Assembly (NCBI GenBank): GCA_964196325.1
Contig: CAXMST010000145.1
Location: 1-8,792 of the forward strand
Direction: 5' to 3'
DNA: 8,792 bases
From: CAXMST01 sp964196325
GTDB taxonomy: Bacteria; Actinomycetota; Thermoleophilia; Solirubrobacterales; 70-9
Position 1 is the stretch's first letter, and each line of letters opens with the position of its first letter. Positions 5,565-8,792 of this stretch are shown piece after piece. The position numbers were made by a program, and so were the translations under genes. The notes under the pieces are model-generated. The model saw only the letters and a program-made list of their open reading frames with translations, was not told the origin of the DNA and did no database searches.

Positions 5565-6395
5565 TCAGGCGTCGAGGAAGATGTCGGGCTGCAGGTCGGC
5601 GTCGTCGCCGCCGTAGCCGTAGCCGGAGAGGTCGGTGACACCCTCCGCGGCCAGGACCTCGTCATCGATGTAGAAGTTGCCGGTCGCCTCGGCACTCGGG
5701 CGGGCGAAGATCGCCGCGGCTGCGTCGGCCATGATCTCGGGTCGGCGTGAGTGCGCCATCGCCTCGTCGCCGCCGAGCAGGTTCTGAACGGCGGCAGTAG
5801 CGATGATCGTCCGCGGCCACAGCGAGTTGGCCGCGATCCCGTCCCCGCGCAACTCCTCGGCTAGGCCCAAGGTATTCAGACTCATCCCGTACTTGGCAAT
5901 CGTGTAGGCGAGGCTCGTTCCGGCCCATCGGGGGTTCAGGTTGATCGGTGGCGAAAGCGTCAGGATGTGGGCGTTGTCGGCCTCGCGCAGGTGCGGGATG
6001 CAGTTCTTGCTGAGCATGAAGCTGCCGCGGCAGTTGATGTCCTGCATCAGGTCGTAGCGCTTCATATCGATCTGGCTCGTCGGGCGCAGGTCGATCGCGC
6101 TGGCGTTGTTGACGCAGATGTCGATGCCGCCGAACCTCTCGACCGCCGCCGCCACAGCACCCTCCACAGAGGTGTCATCGCGCACGTCACCGACGATCGG
6201 CAGGGCCTTGCCTCCGGCCTGCTCGATCTCCTCGGCCGCCGTGTGGATGGTTCCCGGCAGCTTTGGATGCGGCTCGGCCGTCTTCGCCAGAAGCGCCACG
6301 TTGGCTCCGTCGCGGGCAGCGCGGAGGGCAATCGCCAGCCCGATCCCGCGGCTGCCACCGGACATGATCATGGTCTTCCCAGAGAGAGTGCTCAT
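5565..6395 (-). CDS. SDR-family NAD(P)-dependent oxidoreductase, HSDL2-like
   Basis: A 276-residue Rossmann-fold dehydrogenase. The dinucleotide-binding motif is SGGSRGIG (12-19), followed by the NNAS structural motif (96-99) and the catalytic set Asn121 (DINCRGS), Ser148 (LTLSPP), Tyr164 and Lys168 (YTIAK). Features recalling HSDL2 and related short-chain enzymes are the KTAEPHPKLPGTIHTAAEEI stretch (38-57), LNPRW before the active Tyr, SLWPRTIIATAAVQNLLGG (191-209), and GNFYIDDEVLAAEGV in place of the usual SDR C-terminus. Members act on fatty-acyl, steroid or terpenoid-type alcohols and ketones; the substrate cannot be read here. It is the first gene of a probable two-gene unit with fgd, and its ATG is preceded by TAGGGT, placed for a leaderless or near-leaderless transcript. 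Confidence 0.9.
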   Translation of the reverse strand: MSTLSGKTMIMSGGSRGIGLAIALRAARDGANVALLAKTAEPHPKLPGTIHTAAEEIEQAGGKALPIVGDVRDDTSVEGAVAAAVERFGGIDICVNNASAIDLRPTSQIDMKRYDLMQDINCRGSFMLSKNCIPHLREADNAHILTLSPPINLNPRWAGTSLAYTIAKYGMSLNTLGLAEELRGDGIAANSLWPRTIIATAAVQNLLGGDEAMAHSRRPEIMADAAAAIFARPSAEATGNFYIDDEVLAAEGVTDLSGYGYGGDDADLQPDIFLDA

Positions 6396-6402
6396 CTGGC
6401 GG

Positions 6403-6408
6403 ACCCTA
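6403..6408 (-). promoter_or_regulatory. TAGGGT -10 box immediately upstream of the SDR-fgd unit
   Basis: On the minus strand TAGGGT (6408 to 6403) is followed by CCGCCAG and the ATG at 6395, putting the predicted transcription start at or one base before the initiation codon. No Shine-Dalgarno and no recognisable -35 hexamer are seen. Eight bases, TAGGGTCC, are identical to those before the patatin gene. Confidence 0.5.
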
Positions 6409-6654
6409 TCCGAGCGGCGGCGCGACGTGCGGCCGGTGGGTTCGCGAGCCTTGGGTCACGTCGGCATTCGTCCGCATCTCGGCCGACCGCGGTCGTGCCG
6501 CGGCGGCCCAAGAGCGATCGGGGCCGGCCGACCCCGACGCCGCGGAAACCTGAGCCGCGCCGCACGGCGAGTCACCTACCGGCCTCGCCGCAAAGCAGGA
6601 GGCGAGCGGAGGCCCGCTTTTGACGCGGGCCCCCGCTGCGACCTACTGGCTGTC
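6409..6654. other. Non-coding gap between SDR and DUF7144 genes
   Basis: I see no convincing gene in this stretch; open frames here are low-complexity Arg/Pro/Ala products of high GC. It holds a 12-bp perfect palindrome, CGACCGCGGTCG, at 6484-6495 in the 5' flank of the SDR unit, and two hairpins behind the DUF7144 gene: the strong one at 6611-6631 and a weaker 6-bp stem (CTCGCC 6584-6589 with GGCGAG 6601-6606). The palindrome lies about 75 bp upstream of the SDR -10 box, so a regulator site is possible but unsupported. Confidence 0.4.
6611..6631 (-). terminator. Hairpin downstream of the DUF7144 gene
   Basis: GGCCCGC (6611-6617) and GCGGGCC (6625-6631) form a perfect 7-bp stem with a 7-nt loop, 23 nt beyond the DUF7144 stop codon. 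No U-tract follows on the minus strand. The position suits a terminator that keeps this transcript apart from the SDR promoter. Confidence 0.6.
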
Positions 6655-7038
6655 TCAGGCGGTCGCCGCCGGCTCCTCCTCGCCGTAAACGACGATCCCG
6701 TGCACGATCCAGACGCAGACGAAGAAGATCGCCAGCGACCACCACGGGAACGCCCCGCCGATCGAGAGCAACGCTCCGATCGCGCCGAGGCTGCCGGCGA
6801 TGATCCCGATCACGCGTCCGTACTCGTTGCCGGCCATCAGCGAGAAGCCTCCGGTCAGCTGAATCACCCCGAGCACGATCAGGACCCAGCCGAGGGTGCT
6901 GAGGTTGTCAAGGACAAAGCGGGTGTCGTTGACGAAGATGTTCGCGTCATCGAGCGCTCCGATCCCGTAAATGATGTTCAGGAAACCCACGATCAGCAGC
7001 ATCACCGCTGCAAACACAACTCGTCCTGTACCTCTCAA
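6655..7038 (-). CDS. Four-helix membrane protein, DUF7144 family
   Basis: A 127-residue protein starting at a TTG (7038). It opens with RGTGRVVFAAVMLLIVGFLN (2-21), continues IIYGIGALDDANIFVNDTRF, then NLSTLGWVLIVLGVIQLTGG (46-65) and AGNEYGRVIGIIAGSLGAIG, and ends with a fourth hydrophobic segment containing FPWWSLAIF and a short acidic tail. Helices lie at about 5-27, 48-68, 74-96 and 101-120. This is the pattern of the small actinobacterial proteins now called DUF7144, whose function is unknown. The open frame extends upstream to 7446, but that part is Arg/Pro-rich and runs antisense-like through the MBL pseudogene. The TTG fits the family N-terminus (M-[RK]-G-T-G) and has GGGAG six bases upstream, so I chose it. 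It appears monocistronic, with a hairpin behind it. Confidence 0.82.
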   Translation of the reverse strand: MRGTGRVVFAAVMLLIVGFLNIIYGIGALDDANIFVNDTRFVLDNLSTLGWVLIVLGVIQLTGGFSLMAGNEYGRVIGIIAGSLGAIGALLSIGGAFPWWSLAIFFVCVWIVHGIVVYGEEEPAATA

Positions 7039-7044
7039 CGCTAT

Positions 7045-7049
7045 CTCCC
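7045..7049 (-). promoter_or_regulatory. Shine-Dalgarno site fixing the DUF7144 TTG start
   Basis: Minus-strand GGGAG (7049 to 7045) is separated by six bases, ATAGCG, from the TTG at 7038. It is the clearest ribosome binding site in the window and decides for the rare TTG start over the longer frame. Confidence 0.6.
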
Positions 7050-7139
7050 ATCTGTCGCCGGTCCGCGGTTCGCGAACACGGCTGATACACCGGGTAATTC
7101 CAGTGCGCGACGATCTATCCGCTGCCAAGCCCGGAAAGC

Positions 7140-7645
7140 TCAGCCGAACCAGACATCGCCCCGGCCCCGCCGGGCGACGGCTGGTCGGGACCTCAGTATC
7201 CGGTCCCGGTCCTGACCTGATAGACGGCTCGCGGCACCCTCGACCATGTAGCCGACGAAGCCCACGTCGCGAGCACCCGGCCGGGCCCTGCCGCCGTGAG
7301 CCGCCGGAAGGGAGGTGGCGGCGAGCGGGCCGAGGCGGGCCGACTCGCCAGGAGCAGGCTCGATCACGTTCCTGAATCGGCGCTGCGCCAGAAGCCGCCG
7401 GCCGCCCGGCGGGACGGTGATCCGGGCGTCGCCGGGGAGCCGGCAAGCGAAGGGAGGTCGAGGTGGTCGTGATGGAAACGGGAGATCAGGACGCCGTCGA
7501 GTCGATCGGCAAGCCCGGAATCGGGCACCGGCGATCGGCGGCGGAGCAAGCCGAAGACGGGCGAACTCAAGACCGGATCCGTTATGAGTCGCTGGCCGGC
7601 GGCCTCGATTAGCGTCGTCGCGTGCCCGATATACGTCCCGCGCAT
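7140..7645 (-). pseudogene. Decayed metallo-beta-lactamase-fold hydrolase (UlaG/NAPE-PLD-like)
   Basis: From an ATG at 7645 the frame reads YIGHATTLIEAAGQRLITDP, LLRRRSPVP, and VLISRFHHDHLDLPSL, the start of an MBL-fold hydrolase. Just after this, near 7441-7447, the family sequence jumps to another frame and continues RLPGDARITVPPGGRRLLAQ, RFRNVIEPAPGES, and VGFVGYMVEGA. The first frame meets a TGA at 7364. A single missing base in the CTTGCCGG stretch would explain the shift. The second frame ends at 7140 without the GDT and C-terminal metal motifs; a third frame at about 7207 gives AVYQVRTGTGY, faintly like VYFAGDTGY. The first histidine of the H-x-H-x-D-H metal motif is Arg (SRFHHDH). Roughly the last 100 residues of a normal 230-260 residue protein are missing. 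I conclude the gene is dead; one frameshift alone could be a sequencing error, but the other lesions argue against that. Confidence 0.75.
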
Positions 7646-7793
7646 GGCTTCGTCCGCGGTCGACTCCCGCTCAGCCTCGTCAGAGGTGGAGGTTGGCTCG
7701 GGAACCGCGCCCGCGCCCGCCCGCGCCTCTACGGGTCGTCCCTGCTCCCCCGTCACTCACCCTTGCCCGCCGCTCACGCACCTAGCCCGGTTG

Positions 7794-8792
7794 TCAGTCT
7801 GAGTCGAGCAGGCGGCGCTTCTCGCGCTGGAACTCTTCGTCTGTGAGCGCGCCGGACTCACGCAGACTGCTGAGCCGCTCGAGGCCTGTTGTCCGGTCCT
7901 CCGGGGCCTCTGAAGCATCGGCGTCGTCGCCTCCCCCGCCGCCCGGAAGCCGCTCGCGCCAACGCTGTGATGTGTCCTTCCAACTTGCGTCGGGGTACTC
8001 GAGCAGCGTCTGTCGGCGAATGGTCTCGAAACCGGCGATCAGCAAAGCGATGAGGACGAGCGACGGCACGATCCGCGTGGTGCCCTCGGCCGGGGCGATC
8101 AGGAAGAGGATGATCACGATCACAGCGAGAAAGGCGTAGGCAACCCAGCGCTCCTGCATGAGCGGGGAAAGCGTGCGCCGGATCTCGGTCGCCGCCTTGG
8201 TCCAGCCGGCGAGAAAAGTGCCGATCACGGCGATGACGCCATAGGTGATGAAGCTCACCCCGATTGCCTTCATCACCGAGGTTCCGATCGACCAGAGCGA
8301 ATCCACCGCCGGCTCAGCGGCCTCTGTACTCGCGAGCGAACTCACGATGGCACTCCCGCCGACGGAGCGAAGGATGAGGATGAGGATGCCGACGCCGATG
8401 AATGCGAACCCGGTAGTGCGCAGCTCCACGCGGCGCCAGCCCTTGGCCAAATAGATCGCCAGCGCGAATAGGCCGATGGCGAGGATGACAAGGATCCAGG
8501 CGACGGTCGTGAGGAGGTCGGCGCCGGTCTGGACGGCCGATATGTCGTCTGACTGGAGGACCTCGATCTGAGCGGCATCCTCGGGGATCTTCCCGGAGAC
8601 ATCGACCCCCACACGAGCGCCGAGCTGCTCGACGATCGCCCCCAGGTTGAGCGTGACGGTGCCGTCTGTGGTTGAGACGTTGTCCCCGCCGCCTTGGATC
8701 ACCTTCGTGAAAGCTTCGTGGGCGGTCCGGTTCGCGTCTTCCCACAGTGTCTGGACGGCGGCCGTCGCGAGCATCTCGCCCGCTGCCTGCGT
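7794..8792 (-). CDS. Multi-pass membrane protein with C-terminal SHOCT motif, 5' end outside window
   Basis: The reading frame is open to the right edge, giving 332 visible residues; an internal ATG at 8774 is unlikely to be the start because the preceding codons (TQAAGE) continue the same helix-like sequence. Residues 1-90 are polar, probably extracytoplasmic, with the conserved-looking LWEDANRTAHEAF (16-28), TTDGTVTLNL and EVLQSDDISAVQ. Five hydrophobic segments follow (about 93-115, 125-142, 171-194, 214-233, 239-256). The tail has an RRQTLLEYPDAS stretch, a five-glycine linker (284-288) and LERLSSLRESGALTDEEFQR (304-323), a standard SHOCT motif, which commonly ends membrane or oligomerising proteins. 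The missing N-terminus probably carries a signal helix. I recognise the overall type from actinobacterial genomes, where it has no assigned function. The next gene to the left is 148 bp away and broken. Confidence 0.8.
   Translation of the reverse strand, partial: TQAAGEMLATAAVQTLWEDANRTAHEAFTKVIQGGGDNVSTTDGTVTLNLGAIVEQLGARVGVDVSGKIPEDAAQIEVLQSDDISAVQTGADLLTTVAWILVILAIGLFALAIYLAKGWRRVELRTTGFAFIGVGILILILRSVGGSAIVSSLASTEAAEPAVDSLWSIGTSVMKAIGVSFITYGVIAVIGTFLAGWTKAATEIRRTLSPLMQERWVAYAFLAVIVIILFLIAPAEGTTRIVPSLVLIALLIAGFETIRRQTLLEYPDASWKDTSQRWRERLPGGGGGDDADASEAPEDRTTGLERLSSLRESGALTDEEFQREKRRLLDSD

Noticed and set aside
4630..5616. 328-codon plus-strand open frame opposite fgd
   Set aside because: The sequence is a mirror product of fgd codon bias, rich in Arg, Gly and Asp; fgd has full family motifs on the other strand.
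7068..7077. Perfect palindrome GTTCGCGAAC upstream of the DUF7144 gene
   Set aside because: Ten bases, GC-rich core, no second copy and no promoter elements placed around it; not enough to call an operator.
6106..7215. 369-codon plus-strand open frame crossing the SDR gene, the gap and the DUF7144 gene
   Set aside because: It runs antisense to two real genes and shows no domain or plausible start signal.
7705..7727. Short GC-only run of CGCCC units resembling a tandem repeat
   Set aside because: Too short and irregular; expected by chance at this base composition.
7646..7793. Possible gene start or terminator between the SHOCT protein and the MBL pseudogene
   Set aside because: No strong stem, Shine-Dalgarno or protein-like frame was found; the upstream frame extension is Ala/Glu/Pro filler.

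Overview
The window is GC-rich, apparently chromosomal DNA from a high-GC actinobacterium. A soil-type Thermoleophilia relative (Solirubrobacterales/Gaiellales-like) is my best guess. The reasons are a near-canonical F420-dependent glucose-6-phosphate dehydrogenase, a CtaG cytochrome oxidase assembly protein, a DUF7144-type membrane protein, an ArsR/SRPBCC pair, and promoters that place a TAnnnT box almost on the start codon, as in leaderless actinobacterial mRNAs. The placement is inference; no rRNA, tRNA, CRISPR array, transposase or phage gene is visible.

Layout. All genes lie on the minus strand except one. From the right edge leftwards: a membrane protein with a C-terminal SHOCT motif, cut by the window end (7794-8792); a decayed metallo-beta-lactamase-fold hydrolase (about 7140-7645); a four-helix DUF7144-type protein (6655-7038); and a two-gene unit of SDR oxidoreductase (5565-6395) and fgd (4537-5550). 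A plus-strand patatin-like phospholipase (3401-4483) converges on fgd, with a hairpin between them. Divergent from the patatin gene is a minus-strand run: ECF sigma factor (2826-3326), Ogt-type DNA alkyltransferase (2152-2829, ATGA overlap with the sigma gene), ArsR-type regulator (1731-2069), AHSA1/SRPBCC protein (1250-1741, 11 bp overlap), a hairpin, then ctaG (291-1187) and the N-terminus of a membrane-embedded spermidine-synthase-like protein (1-298, 8 bp overlap).

How the genes fit together. There are four likely functional pairs: sigma factor with alkyltransferase (possible DNA-alkylation response), ArsR with SRPBCC (small autoregulated unit with a palindrome just upstream of the ArsR start), SDR with FGD (redox; FGD would supply F420H2), and CtaG with the spermidine-synthase-like protein (membrane proteins, functional link unclear).

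I did not find a clear new multi-gene system. The items most worth a second look are the sigma-Ogt coupling with its N-terminal extension on Ogt, the recurring TAGGGTCC promoter, the dying MBL gene, and the retained glucose-6-phosphate pocket in FGD.
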